From: Quercus robur
Taxonomy: Eukaryota; Streptophyta; Magnoliopsida; Fagales; Fagaceae
Assembly (NCBI RefSeq): GCF_932294415.1
Contig: NC_065544.1
Span: 23,597,351 to 23,661,350, forward strand
Reading direction: 5' to 3'
DNA: 64,000 nt
The notes below the pieces were generated by a model. The model ran no database searches, was not told the DNA's origin, and saw only the letters and a program-made list of their open reading frames with translations. Numbering within the stretch: the stretch's first letter is position 1; each line of letters begins with the position of its first letter. Both the position numbers and the translations under genes were made by a program. Below are positions 25,716 to 36,868 of this stretch, in pieces.

Positions 25716-26189
25716 TCAAAACTCTGCTCTGGTAGAGATTATGCATGACAAGATGGCCCCGCTAATGGAAGAGAATAAGAAGCAGAGGAAGAAGTAGAAA
25801 CACCAGGGTAGCCCCGGTGATGGGAAAGAAGAAGAAGCGGAGGCGGAAAGAGGCACCAGTGAAGGAAGAGAGGAAGAAACAGGGATGCTTAATCCCCGCA
25901 TCAGCTCTGACTCCTAACACGCAGGTGTCATATTAGCAGTGCTCGAGAGAGAGTAGATGGTACTGACAACGAGAAACCCCACTGCTGTCGCACCAAAAAT
26001 CTGACGCGACCAACACCTACTTCGGATTTTGATTGAAAGAGATGGAGGCATCGCTCCCACCTTGTGAAAGTGGAGAACTGTCTTGAGTCTCTGTCTCCCT
26101 TGTCCTAACTGCTCCATCTTGAGTCTCGGAAGGACCCAGTGCCTCTGGAGCGGGTGTGGTTCCTTCACCCCCACTCGTGCCTCAAACAT
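25716..26189 (-). pseudogene. Antisense ORF within LTR element, function unknown
   Basis: Reads opposite to the retroelement from ATG 26189 (MFEARVGVKEPHPL) to a stop at 25716, about 157 codons in one frame, broken once by a TAG at 25914-25916. A hydrophobic stretch (IFGATAVGFLVVSTIYSL, about residues 65-82) and a second (FYFFLCFLFSSISGAIL) near the C-terminus could be membrane segments. A TATA-like ccatataag on the reverse strand (26307-26315) lies about 120 bp upstream, and AATAAA on the reverse strand (25605-25610) about 105 bp downstream. Some Gypsy Tat-type elements carry antisense ORFs next to the 3' LTR, which would fit. I do not recognise a family. Coding status is uncertain. Confidence 0.5.
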
Positions 26190-26649
26190 ATCACTCTCTA
26201 AGGTTTAATTGCACTAGCGATGAAAACTTTGAGCACAGCTAAAGGATTAGGAATTTGAAAGGACTGAAGGATCTGTACGTAAAGGGAGTGACCACGTACC
26301 TTGCTTCTTATATGGAGGGCAAGTTGGTGGCATTTAATCTACGCAGATTTCCAAGAAGTGCTACAGACGAGACAATTTCTACTCAACTCTCAACACTGTC
26401 TACAACCATAGGATTTGGGTGGCCTCGTGAAGGGGACATATTAAAGACGCGCCGCGAGCACTGAAACGGCGAGGACGCCCCGTGAGTAAATCTAAAGGAA
26501 TGTCTCATAATCCGACGCACCTCCCAAGCAAATTAAGAGACACCGACATTAATGAAGGGCAGAGCTGGGCAAGCCATGATGTAGGCCCGACATCACCAAA
26601 ACCCTCCTCCCCAACTAAGAGGTCGGGCAGCAGGATTTTGAGGGGCCAT

Positions 26650-27335
26650 TGTGGGGCCAAAGAATTTGTGACCCCGACCCATTTTACATTATGGCCCAAG
26701 GCCTGAGCCGAGGAGAACTATTGCCGAGGATGCATAATGAAAGTCCAAAAAAGGCCTGAGGATATGGCCGAGGACGATCTTATGCTCGGCATCCCATAGA
26801 GCCCCTAAAGGAAAGGACGAGCTCAGTGCAGGAGCAGGCCAAGTGAAAAAGCTACCAATATTGCAATAAAGAACTTTGCGTCTGACAGGTCCATGCTCTT
26901 CACCATGCTATTCAACTTTTACAACCACTCCCAACCACTCTAGGTATGGGCTGATAGGACAAGTCTCAACTCCAGAAAGTGGAGCTTACACGTGGACACT
27001 GGAAGGAGGGTAAATGTTAGTATAAAAGGGAAAAAGAACCAATTGAAGGGGGGTGGTCTCCCAGACCATGAAGTCTTAAAAAAAGAAAATAATAAGAACA
27101 CTAAGCTCCTCGGACGAGGTCTAAAGACCGGAACCACTTATGTCGCATCAGAAGAAGGTCTTGTTAGACACGTCAGGTTCACCTTCATGTAAATTTCCAT
27201 AGAAACCATGGTTAACCGCTGTTCGGTGACCCAGGCCTAGCCTTTCAAGCCCACGCTCTACAAATGATATTGTTTGGGCCCTTAAACGTACGAACCCAAT
27301 ATCATTTTGTGGTCGCTACAAATTGTTTCCTTACA
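26650..27335 (+). repeat. 3' LTR of non-autonomous element
   Basis: Direct repeat of 23678-24363, same 686-bp length, with the same TATA box near 27020 (gtataaaaggg). Followed by the atata duplication inside an AT microsatellite. Confidence 0.93.
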
Positions 27336-27618
27336 ATATATATATATATATATATATTATTAAATCTATTTTTTTTTTTACAATTTGATGAAGCTACTTG
27401 GCACTGCCACGACTTCTAAGCCCAACTTTTATTATATAGTATACAATATGCATACAATTTGACTTAATTTTTTATAATATAATCATGTTAAGATGTGCCT
27501 TAATCGCACATGCTAAAGATTAATAAATACTCAATTATGAGTTGTAATGCATATTTTAAATAAAATAAAATAGACATGTTAATAATCCATTTGCTTACGC
27601 AAAGAAATTTATTGTAGT

Positions 27619-27797
27619 TGTGGGCACCGAATACCACTCTCAATAAGACAGTAATTGGGCCCTCAATTAATTTGTACGTGGGCTATATTTCGATCCTACT
27701 AATGGGGCTCTCAACTTAGTCTGGTTCATCCTCTATTAGCCCTAATATGAGATCCTCCCCCTGACTTCCCTCAGTTCCCAAGTGTTCCCCTCTCGCT

Positions 27798-27871
<74 letters not shown>

Positions 27872-28325
27872 GCCAAAAATCCCCTTAACCCTTTGCCTCT
27901 TCCCCATTTTATAGTATTGGGTTAGTGGGTTGGGTTATCATTATTTTCCTACTATACACATCCTCCCATGTCCAGGTAAATCCCTAGGGATCCTTATGAC
28001 TTTAGAGGACTCCTTCGTAACTTGTTCCAAATGCCATCTAGTGCTCGATGGCAAATTCTCCAAAGGCATTATTTAACGTTCGGCCAGTGAACCAAACCAC
28101 CCTTATTTTCTTAGTAGGCCCAACAGTCGATACCTATGCTCGGCCGGACACGACCCCAGTTAATATGGCTCTACCAATCATTGTGGCCCGATCTTTGCGC
28201 ACATCTTAATGGGATGGTTTTAGCCCAACAATCCTGGGCCTCAGTTATGCAAGCTATTCTAGGCCATTTGGGTCTGAACCCTTGTAGATGGGATGTCCAA
28301 ATCCCTTTAGGCCCATACCCCCACA
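27619..28325 (-). mobile_element. Solo LTR, reverse orientation, TSD gtagt
   Basis: A 707-bp block bounded by TGTGGGCACC on the left and ACCCCCACA on the right, flanked by a perfect gtagt (27614-27618 and 28326-28330). A reverse-strand TATA box (ctataaaatgggg) near 27904-27916 sets the orientation. It contains a CT/GA microsatellite (27801-27869) that makes a spurious Arg-Glu open frame on the reverse strand. No internal element sequence is attached. Confidence 0.85.
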
Positions 28326-28639
28326 GTAGTCATATATGCTTTTTAGATATGTGTGTGGACGACTAAGTTCCGAGTTTGAAATAAAGTCAAACAAGTAAAA
28401 TAGTTTTACAAATGTGAATTTGTATTGATGAATGTGTGGTACAATTCTATGTGATTATAAAAGAGCGATTCTCTGATTCGATTTCCTTGAAAGATTTGTT
28501 AATTAGAATCGTGGTAATGTGATTTTTGATACGAACACTGAATATACTTCAATTTGATTGAAGAATGGATCAAAGACCTTTGAAACATAATTACAATGAA
28601 TCTCTGGCTATGAGCTTGTTAGACCTTCATGTTCTTCGT

Positions 28640-29060
28640 GTTCTTCGTGCGTTCTCCGTCTTCGAAGGTTTGTGGTGGAAATTCTTCGGTGCTTTGGCGG
28701 CTTGAATTTGTAGAGCTTCACTAATTTGTTGTTTCTTGAATTTTCTAGAGGCTTTTGAGCTTGATTCCAGTGAACTTTGAGATCTAAGAAGATGATTTGG
28801 ATGATTTCTCTTCGAATGTTCTTCATATTCGTAGGTTTATGGCAGAAGTTCTTTAGAGTTTTTGGGCCTTGAATTCGTAGAGTTTCACTGATTTGTGGTT
28901 TCTTGAAGTTTCTGAAGGCTTTTGGGCTTAATTTCATCAAACTTTAAGATCTAGGCTGGTAGTTTGTACAATTCTGCCTTAAATGTTTGTCGTATTTGAG
29001 GTTGAAGTTCTTGAAGTTCCTGGAGGCTTCAAGGCTTGATTCTAGCAAAGCTTTTGTACT
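28640..29060 (+). repeat. Diverged tandem repeat, period about 167 bp
   Basis: About two and a half diverged units. The anchor gtttcttgaa recurs at 28731 and 28898, and a weaker third match lies near 29005. No coding interpretation. It sits in an otherwise unassigned spacer (28331-30240). Confidence 0.6.
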
Positions 29061-29991
29061 TTTGAATCTTCTTTGATGCTGCTTGTGGCATGGATGCCTT
29101 GGTGTGTCCTAATATGTCTTGGTGTGTGTATAGGTGAGCGACATGTGTCAAAGTCTGATTGGTGACATGTGTCACAGTTTGATTGAAGGAGCTTTAAGAC
29201 TTTTTCTCCAAGACACATGGCATCGTTTGATTGGCCAAAATGTCTTGATTTTTAAGGTGACACATGTCAGCAATTGATTGGATCGTTTATGTCATCGCTT
29301 ACGTGCGTCGGATGTCATTGCTTACACGTGTTGATGTGTGGCATGTGTCATTGCTTACATGTGCATTTTGCATTTTTATTTTATTTTATGTTTTTATTTT
29401 ATGACATTTGGAAAATTTCTGTTGGTTCCTGAATGGTGATGGTAGAAACTAGTTGTAGTACATGGTGCTTTGTAATTGGCCGTACTTTGTGGATTTGGTA
29501 GTATGATATGTCAACTTGTGATAGGTCAGAAATTTTTCCTCTCTACAATGTGTACACACAAAAATATTATTTAGTAACGCATTTTCTTTAACAAAGGCAA
29601 TATATATAAAAGAAATTAACCCATATAACATGATGCCACTATTAACATCTAATGAAATATGAAAGTGTGTGGCAATGGCTTTCTACATCAGTTTCTTCAT
29701 ACGCTGTGCAGAGAGTGTGTGGTTTTGTACAATTTCAACTCTTGAAGTTGTTTTAAAAGTCTCTCACATATACAAACTATGCCAATGGTGAGCAAAATCT
29801 CATTGGTTCAAAATTTTTTTTGGGTGTTCAAGATTTTTTTTTAAGGGTGGTGAACAACTCATATTAATTTAATTTTTATTTTTATTTTTTTAGGGTATAT
29901 ATATGGTGAGCAAAATCAATGGTAAGCAAGATTTTTATTTTTTAAGCAAAATCAATGGTGAGCAATATTCAATGGTGAACACCCTTTTTTC

Positions 29992-30157
29992 TTTTTGAGG
30001 AAGCACATGAACACCCTGAATTCAAGGGCGGCTCTATGTGTGTATATATATATAAACTATGCCAATGGTGAGCAAAATCTCATAGGTTCAAATATATATA
30101 TATATATATATTTTTTTTTTTTCCCCAACTCAAGGTGTTCATGTGCTTCCTCAAAAA
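29992..30157. repeat. Inverted repeat upstream of dioxygenase gene 1
   Basis: A 24-bp perfect inverted repeat: 29992-30015 pairs with 30134-30157, with a 118-bp spacer. It lies about 165-330 bp upstream of the start codon of the gene at 30321. A roughly 40-bp direct repeat (29774-29813 and 30054-30093, period 280) overlaps this area. It could be a small MITE-like insertion. Confidence 0.75.
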
Positions 30158-30255
30158 AAAAAAGGTGTTGATGTGAACACCTGACCAATAATTTATATTA
30201 AAATATATATATTTAATATCTTATCAAAAATATATTATACACTTTTTTTTTTTGT

Positions 30256-30265
30256 TATATATAGC
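30256..30265 (+). promoter_or_regulatory. TATA box of dioxygenase gene 1
   Basis: tatatatagc about 60 bp upstream of the ATG at 30321. The block from here to the ATG (agcttatcagtaacataagg and the CT-rich leader) is nearly identical in front of the second dioxygenase gene, where the equivalent reads tacatatagc (60024-60033), supporting a conserved core promoter and leader. Confidence 0.7.
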
Positions 30266-30320
30266 TTATCAGTAACATAAGGCTACTCAGCTGCTCTCTC
30301 TATCTCGTTTCTCATTATCC

Positions 30321-32856
30321 ATGGCTTCAACAATTCCACTTGATACCTTAAAGGCATCACTTGTTCATCCACCTAAGGTAACGAGTGTGAAAGCACTAGT
30401 TGAATCAACTGACTTCTCCTCCCTGATCCCTTCGTTTTACACCTTCACTCATAATCTCCATGATGAACCAATATCCGATGATCCAGATGATTCAATCCCC
30501 ATTATCGACATCTCTCTTCTTGTTTCTAGTACCCCTGAAGAACAGTCCCAAGTCATCCATCAACTCAACAAAGCCTGCTCAGACTGGGGCTGCTTCATGG
30601 TACGTACAGTTTATCTTATATGCATATAACTAAAATTTGTTTTACGTGTTTATAGTTTTTGCTTGTAACTAAGATTTGATGAGGGTATTAGGTGATTAAT
30701 CATGGTGTGTCGGAGAGCCTGACGAAGGCAATGATAGCGTCGTTTCAAGAATTTTTTGACTTGCCAGAGGAGGAGAAGACAGAGTATCAAGGAAACCATG
30801 TCATGGATCCAATCAGGTGTGGTACAGGCTTTAATCCTTCAATAAATAAAGCAAACTTATGGAGAGATTTTCTCAAGTGCGTCGCGCATCCTGAATTTCA
30901 TTCACCCAACAAACCTGCGGGGTTCAGGTACATTTCTTTTCATTTCAGATTTAACATCCTAAATCATATCACATATTATGAATATAAATCCAGTTCTAAA
31001 GTATTAAGAACTTTTTGCAAATATATACAACATTGTGTGCAATTTGTTCAATCTACAATGTAAATCTTACATTGCTTAATATAATGTAAACTAAGAATTT
31101 TCCTTCTTTTAATTATGATAAATTTATTTTTCAACTAAAATTTCAATATTAAGAATCAGGTCATGGCCCATGCAATTCATAATGAATGGTTTATTTATGT
31201 TTTTGTTGACACAGTGAGATTGCATTGGAGTTTAGCAAAAGAAACCAGGAAGTAGTAACAGTATTACTGAAAGCTATTTCAAAGAGCTTGGGGTTAGAAG
31301 AGAGCTACATAGACAAGGCCGCCAATTTCGAGTTGGGTTTACAATTGCTCGCTGCCAACTATTATCCAGCTTGTCCAGAGCCAGAGAAAGCAATTGGCAT
31401 CCCCTCTCACTATGACCATGGTCTGTTAACCATTTTGGTAAACAATGGCGTCTCTTGCCTTCAAGTAAAGCATAAAGAAAAATGGTTTAATGTCAATATC
31501 CATCCCAATGCACTCTTTGTACAAGTTGCTGATCACTTGGAGGTACATTTTGTCATGCTTCTGGAACTCCATTTTTACTTGTCCCCATGTTTTATTCATC
31601 TCCTCATTATCTTTCTCAATTACTTTTTTCTGTTAAACAACTGTGCCAGCTAAAGTTAACTAGTAAGATCGGTCTGATACACAATTTTAGGTTTAAGGTG
31701 ATAAAATATTTGTCATTCACATCAAAAAGAAATTTGGTTTATTGCTAATAATATTGATCATGCAATAGCCTTAACATTAATAAGTAAAGATGGATTCACT
31801 TATAATCGAATTAATAAAAGATTTTTTTAGATCAATTTTATATGAGTCCATTACATACCCAAAAAAAAAAAAAAAAAAAAAAATGAAATAAACATATGAA
31901 TAATTATGTTTTTGGTTTCAACAATTTAGGATAAGTACGATTTTGTTTGTTCAAAAGTTCGAATTTGATCCTTGAATATTTAGAAAAAGAGAGGGGTGGG
32001 GGGAGTAATTTTGTTCTTTCGTTTATGAGGTCTATTAAATTTTGTTACTTAATTTGTGCACTCTTAAACATGTGGTTGGTTTGATTTTAGTCTTGTAAAT
32101 ATGGGTTTCTCAACATTCCATTAGTCACATAAGCAGAAAAATAAATGAAGAAACAAAATTGTCCACTTTTTATAATTTCAATGATTAAATAAAAAACCGT
32201 AAAATTTGAAGGATTACATAATCAAACTTACACCAAATTTCATAATGGAAATTAGAAATTCCCCTAAACTTATTTATGTTAAATGTGACAAGTGACATGT
32301 GAGAATAAATTTAAAGGTGAGAGAGAAAAATAGTGCTTTAATTTGATGATGACTTGATAACAAATGTTGCTTTTAGAGAGAGAGAGAGAGAGAGAGAGTT
32401 TTTTTTTTAAGGACTAAGAACACACAGAATTAAAATTATATGGTTTTCTTCCATTTGGGACATAGAGCAATTATTTAAATATCATTGGCTTTATGGTTTT
32501 CACTTATCATGTTCTTGACATACAAGCCTAATGAATATTTAACTAAATGAAATTTGTTTTGAATTAATCAAAATTTTCTAAATATAATATTTCCCTGCAA
32601 GATTTTGAGCAATGGCAAGTACAAGAGTATTGCACACCGGGCACTTGTGAATAACAAAGCTACAAGGATGTCCATAGCTCTGGCACATGGACCATCACTA
32701 GACACAGTTATAAGGCCAGCACCAGAGTTAGCGGACAATGAAAGTCATGCCCCAATGTATGTTGAAATGACGTATAGGGAATTTTTGGAATTGCAGCAAA
32801 CTGGCAAGCTGAGATCTAAATTCCGGTTGAATAGTGAACAATGCAAAGCATTCTGA
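30321..32856 (+). CDS. 2-oxoglutarate/Fe(II)-dependent dioxygenase, 4 exons, intact
   Basis: Exons 30321-30599, 30692-30927, 31215-31542 and 32602-32856. All introns are GT-AG, the joins keep phase, and the product is 365 aa, normal for the plant DOXC class. The N-terminal DIOX_N part contains IPIIDISLL and INHGV. The 2OG-Fe(II) oxygenase core has NYYPACPEP (220-228), the iron ligands HYD (His237, Asp239) and distal His293, and the 2OG-binding Arg303-Met-Ser305. Such enzymes hydroxylate or oxidise small metabolites using 2-oxoglutarate and O2, usually in the cytosol. The sequence looks like the group often labelled 2-ODD 19-like; the substrate cannot be read from sequence. It belongs to a local cluster with the gene at 60102 and two relics. 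Intron 3 (1059 bp) carries poly(A) and (GA)n runs. Confidence 0.93.
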
Positions 32857-33268
32857 GCTAGTTGATTGGTTTACAAAACCAATTTCTCAATTTAGTTTAA
32901 ATAAATGCTGACAAATTTGGTTTAAATTCAATCTCTCTCTCTCTAATTAATTAAATTACAATTTCGTCCTTAAAATTTTATGGAGACACCAATTTTGAAT
33001 TCCTATATTTTTATGGTAAAATTTCTTCTAAGCTATTTCAGCTTAGCATGATACATATATTGGTAGATAGGAAGAATAAGTACTAAAATTTTCAAGGACA
33101 AAATTTCTAATTTTAAATTTTTGAGAGTTGAAAATTAAACTTCGGCCAAATTTAAGATTTTCAGCCATGTTATTCTCAATTCTCATGTTTGTTAGATTTA
33201 ATATTTGGTAATAAATGTTGTTTCTATTTATTTTGTATTTACGTAATAAATGTCATATTTATAGACAT

Positions 33269-34010
33269 TGTAAGGACTAAGATTGTGGCCCAAGCACACT
33301 TAAAGCAATGTGACCCAATACAACAAGCCCAAAATAATATATTTGTAAAAGAATGAATTCTATAAGCGAAATACAATGTAGAGCAAATGTTGACTTGAGA
33401 ATAATTGGGCTAGCGCTATTAATATACGTGCAAGAGATGCAAATTTTGCATAAAATCTTTCTGGGGCAAGTCCAAGGAGGCATTGTTCATTAAAAGTCAA
33501 TGCTTATCCTTTTACAATGAGTTTCAGTTTTCTCTTCCTTTCTCTTTTTTTGTGTTAGATGTGCATCCCCCTTTTCAAGGGAGTTCCTTGCCTTATATAA
33601 CCCCTTCCACTGCATCTCAACCCTCCATTTGTAGTCTCAAGGGAACAATTTGGATGCTTGTCCCATTAGGACCCTTCTAGAGGTGGTAGAAAGAGCTATG
33701 AGTTGTGAAGTTACTGTTTAGGTATCATTTCCTCATTAATGCAGCTAGCTAAGTTGGTGCAGAGTATTGAATGTGAAGGTGGGAGGTGTCTCCTTGAGGA
33801 AACTTCCTTCCTCCACCCTATATGTCTTGTACTCTTTCTTTGTCATCTACTCCCATACCCTCAGCTTTTCGAGGTGCCAGCTGCCATTTGGTCTCTTAGT
33901 CCTCCTCAAGTAAGTGTGATCCTTAGAGTCTGATTGCGTTTATTTGATTGGGTTGGTAGGTTTATCTTTGGATTGGGTACCCCGGTCCTTACCCCCCCCC
34001 CCGGCCCACA
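33269..34010 (+). mobile_element. Probable LTR-type insertion in the 3' flank of gene 1
   Basis: The 3' flank of gene 1 matches the 3' flank of the partial copy (about 41000-41480) up to 33268. The match seems to resume after about 34006, so the block between behaves as an insertion. It starts TGTAAGG, ends near GGCCCACA, and contains a TATA-like cttatataacccc (33593-33605). A perfect TSD was not found (gacat versus cacat is the best pair), so the exact ends are unsure. A C-run lies at 33992-34002. Confidence 0.45.
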
Positions 34011-34449
34011 TATATATAATGGTGCAATTTAAATATTAATATTAATGTCACCTAAGATGCCAACTAACTAATCTTTAATAATAGAGAAAATTAGAAAACC
34101 CCTTTCAATGTCTATTTAAACATGCACTCAAATCAAGCTAGTTGTTACTATATTCTTCACATGTTCTTGAATGTTCTTAATTGCTTTTCACTTGCTCATG
34201 CATTTCACTAAGTTGAATCTTAAATTCCTATCAACTTATTGGAATAAGTTATTATAATTTTCTTCATCACGATCCTAAGTTAAATATATGATTAACACCA
34301 GTCACACACAAGCACCATGTTCATCTTTCAAATTCCATGTCATGATCACATTCTATATCTAGGGTTGTCACCAATCACACTCAAATCACTTTTTTTCATT
34401 TGAAGTTCTCTTTGATCCTTATCAATGAATGATGGCATACTTTTAGGTG

Positions 34450-35115
34450 TGTTAGTTATTTAGACCCCTGAACACTCATATTGATTAACCTAATTTATTA
34501 ACACAAATAACAATCATATCACATAAAGCAGAAAAGTAAAGAAGACAAGTGATATGATGACCCAGGAAAACTAATAAAACCATCTAGTTTTAAGGTAAAA
34601 AACCTGTGGATGATTTAACCTAAACAATTCACAAGGTAACAATTTCACTAAATAAAATGGAAGTGTTTACAATAGATTTTTCCCTAAATCTAATGCTACC
34701 TCTTGTAGTACTTACTCACGTGACCACACGCAACTCCGAATCCACAAACTCTTCTATTTGAATTTGTTGCACACAAACACTCCAATTTGTGACTTTGAGA
34801 TACCACTCAAAAGTTTAGATCATTAGCAGTAGTTGATCTTGTTGCAGCAACTTATCTCCATTGGTTCATGCAATATCAGTCTAATCTCCATTAAATTCTT
34901 GTTAAGTTAGAAGGTTACAGAATGTCATAGATCTCATAGGAGTAACTCACAAGTCTTGGAAAACATGTATTAGGATTTTGCTTTTATACCTAGCAGTATT
35001 GGACTTAAACTCGAAACGTTTTGCGAGCTTTCAGACCTAATTTAAAATTTGTAGAAATCGCATCTCGATCGGTCAAGCAAGGCAGATTTTAAATTCTTCT
35101 TTTTGCAGCTTGGCT
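34450..35115 (-). repeat. LTR fragment, reverse strand
   Basis: Reads backwards as the end of a copia-like LTR: the left terminus TGTTAGTTATTTAGACCCC is the reverse of the ggggtcta ending of the LTR at 36869-37704. A reverse-strand TATA-like ggtataaaagc lies near 34981-34991, and the aaatctgcc-ttgacc-gatcgag text resembles the start region of that LTR. Its far end is not defined and no TSD was found. Confidence 0.5.
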
Positions 35116-35710
35116 ATGTAATTAATTAATTAGGTAATCGTTCATAAGTAAAAACAAACAAGTAAGACTTAAAAAAGAATAAGTATCATTTCTTTTCTAC
35201 TTCTTTATGGTTGCACATATATCATTACTAGAAACATTGTGTCAAGGTATAGACCTTTATCTCAATGAACAATGGTAAAAGTATATATCAGTTTTATGTG
35301 TGTGACAAGAATTTGAGTGGTGAGAAACATGCAGTCAAATAATGTTATAATATGACTCCTCATTATAGATTTAAAAAACTAAAAAATAAAGGTATCAAAT
35401 ATAATTTTTCTTCAAACAATTTTAGGTTTTTTTTATTAGTCTTTTTACTTGATGCTAATATATGTTCACAAAATTTCGAACAGTTTCCAATAATTTAGAC
35501 CTCCCTACATACCCAGAGCTCTTACATGGCCATATGAAAAGCATCGAATTTGATTGGAGGTGAATTCCATTTAACGTACTTCTACACCTGATTCACAAAG
35601 AAAAAAAAAAAAAAAAAGAAGATAAGCAATTTGTAATCATAGGGCTAGAACAAATCACGGATGTGTCTTTTATCTAGTGGGGTTCTGATTGTCGGATCAC
35701 CTCTCACGAG

Positions 35711-36331
35711 TTGACCGAGATTCACTATCTTTTCTTTCAGATTTCTTGCCATTCGATCTGGCCTATCTCTCATATGCACACCATTCCTTTGGAGAGATAT
35801 GCATTTTTGTATGCCCTTATCACAGACGCTCCTATATGCTTTCCTCATCTTTTTATTCGTTCCTTGATTGAGGTTCATAGGAGTAATTCTACTGCTTATG
35901 CTCTTTTCTTTCCCGTTTTTATTCACCGGATTTTGTTACATCTAGGATTAGATGAGTTTTTGGCATCTAAGCCTGTTCATATCATTGCTCCTATCGATAC
36001 CACCTTTTTTAGGCAGAGGGCTGCTCAGATGAGAGCAAGCTCTAAACGCCCTAGGGTTAAGTCTTCCGGTGTCACACCTCCTCCTCCCTCCTCTACAGGT
36101 GATACTTCTACTGAGGCATCTGTTGATCCTGCTGCTGCTGCTGTTGATGTTGTTCCCCCACCATCTACTTCGGATGATTCAAACATTCGTCGTACGTTGG
36201 AGATTGTCATGACCGTTCAAGCGGCTCATGGTCAACTTTTGGTGGACATGCTTGATGAGCTTCGTGTCTTGAGAGCAGATTTGGAGCATTTTAGATGGTC
36301 GCCTCCGCTACCTCCTTTTGGTGATGAGTGA
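35711..36331 (+). pseudogene. Retroelement-associated ORF, N-terminally truncated
   Basis: About 206 codons open to a stop at 36329, with no convincing upstream ATG; the first ATG in frame is at 35777. It has a hydrophobic/aromatic first half (ERYAFLYALITDAPICFPHL, about residues 28-47), a basic patch (SSKRPRVKSS), a Pro/Ser/Thr/Ala-rich linker and a short helical C-terminal part ending in PPFGDE. I have seen similar text next to plant retroelements but cannot name a domain. Its position before a polypurine tract and LTR suggests a gag- or env-like product of that element. Not a host gene in my view. Confidence 0.5.
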
Positions 36332-36868
36332 CTGCCCTTTGGCAATTCATCACAGAAAGGGGGAGTACATATGTATGGAGATTTTGTTGTTAGAGGGAGA
36401 TTTTTGATGTTATGGAGTTGTGGAGCTTTTAGATTGTATCTTGGTGCTTCATTCTGTATTTACATTTTTGGCTCATGATGTATTTTTGTTTTTGATTGGG
36501 TTGTTCATGATAGGGGGAGTTACTATGATGTATTTATATATGTTTCTTGTTTCACATTGTGCTTCATTGATTATTGATTTATATTTATGAGGTTATTCAT
36601 GATATATGTCTTGTAGTTTATGTTATGTGAAATCAAGGATTTATTTTCTGTTACTTGTATTTTTTACACATGCGTTTATGCGTTTGTTGAGTGTTTCAGG
36701 AATATACAGGTTGATTTAGTCGTGCTGCTGTCTACACTTGCAACTGATAGATGGTAGTTAGGTTGAATTTGTTATGATGGGCAATATTTTTGTAATGGGC
36801 TATTTTTATGTTACTTTGAGCATTTTGTTCAAATTTATGTTTTGTCACGGATTGCCAAAGGGGGAGTT

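Larger units (their letters stand above)
23678..27335 (+). mobile_element. Non-autonomous LTR retrotransposon (LARD-like) with antisense ORF
   Basis: Two LTRs of 686 bp each (23678-24363 and 26650-27335), both TGTGGGG to TTACA, flanked by atata on both sides. A primer-binding site follows the 5' LTR at 24366 and a polypurine tract (gaggggccat, 26640-26649) precedes the 3' LTR. The 2286-bp interior has no gag, protease, RT, RNase H or integrase. It contains an 81-bp tandem array and an antisense ORF. The primer-binding site resembles that of some Gypsy Tat-type elements, so it may be a derivative of a Tat-lineage family; that is inference. It needs enzymes from another element to move. Confidence 0.9.

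Noticed and set aside
27716-27907. Arg-Glu repeat protein on the reverse strand
   Set aside because: Produced by the CT/GA microsatellite inside the solo LTR. The same applies to the frame at 14912-15139.
35500-35575. Possible remnant of dioxygenase exon 3 end (ttggaggt-like text)
   Set aside because: The match is too short and broken; no translated similarity upstream of it.
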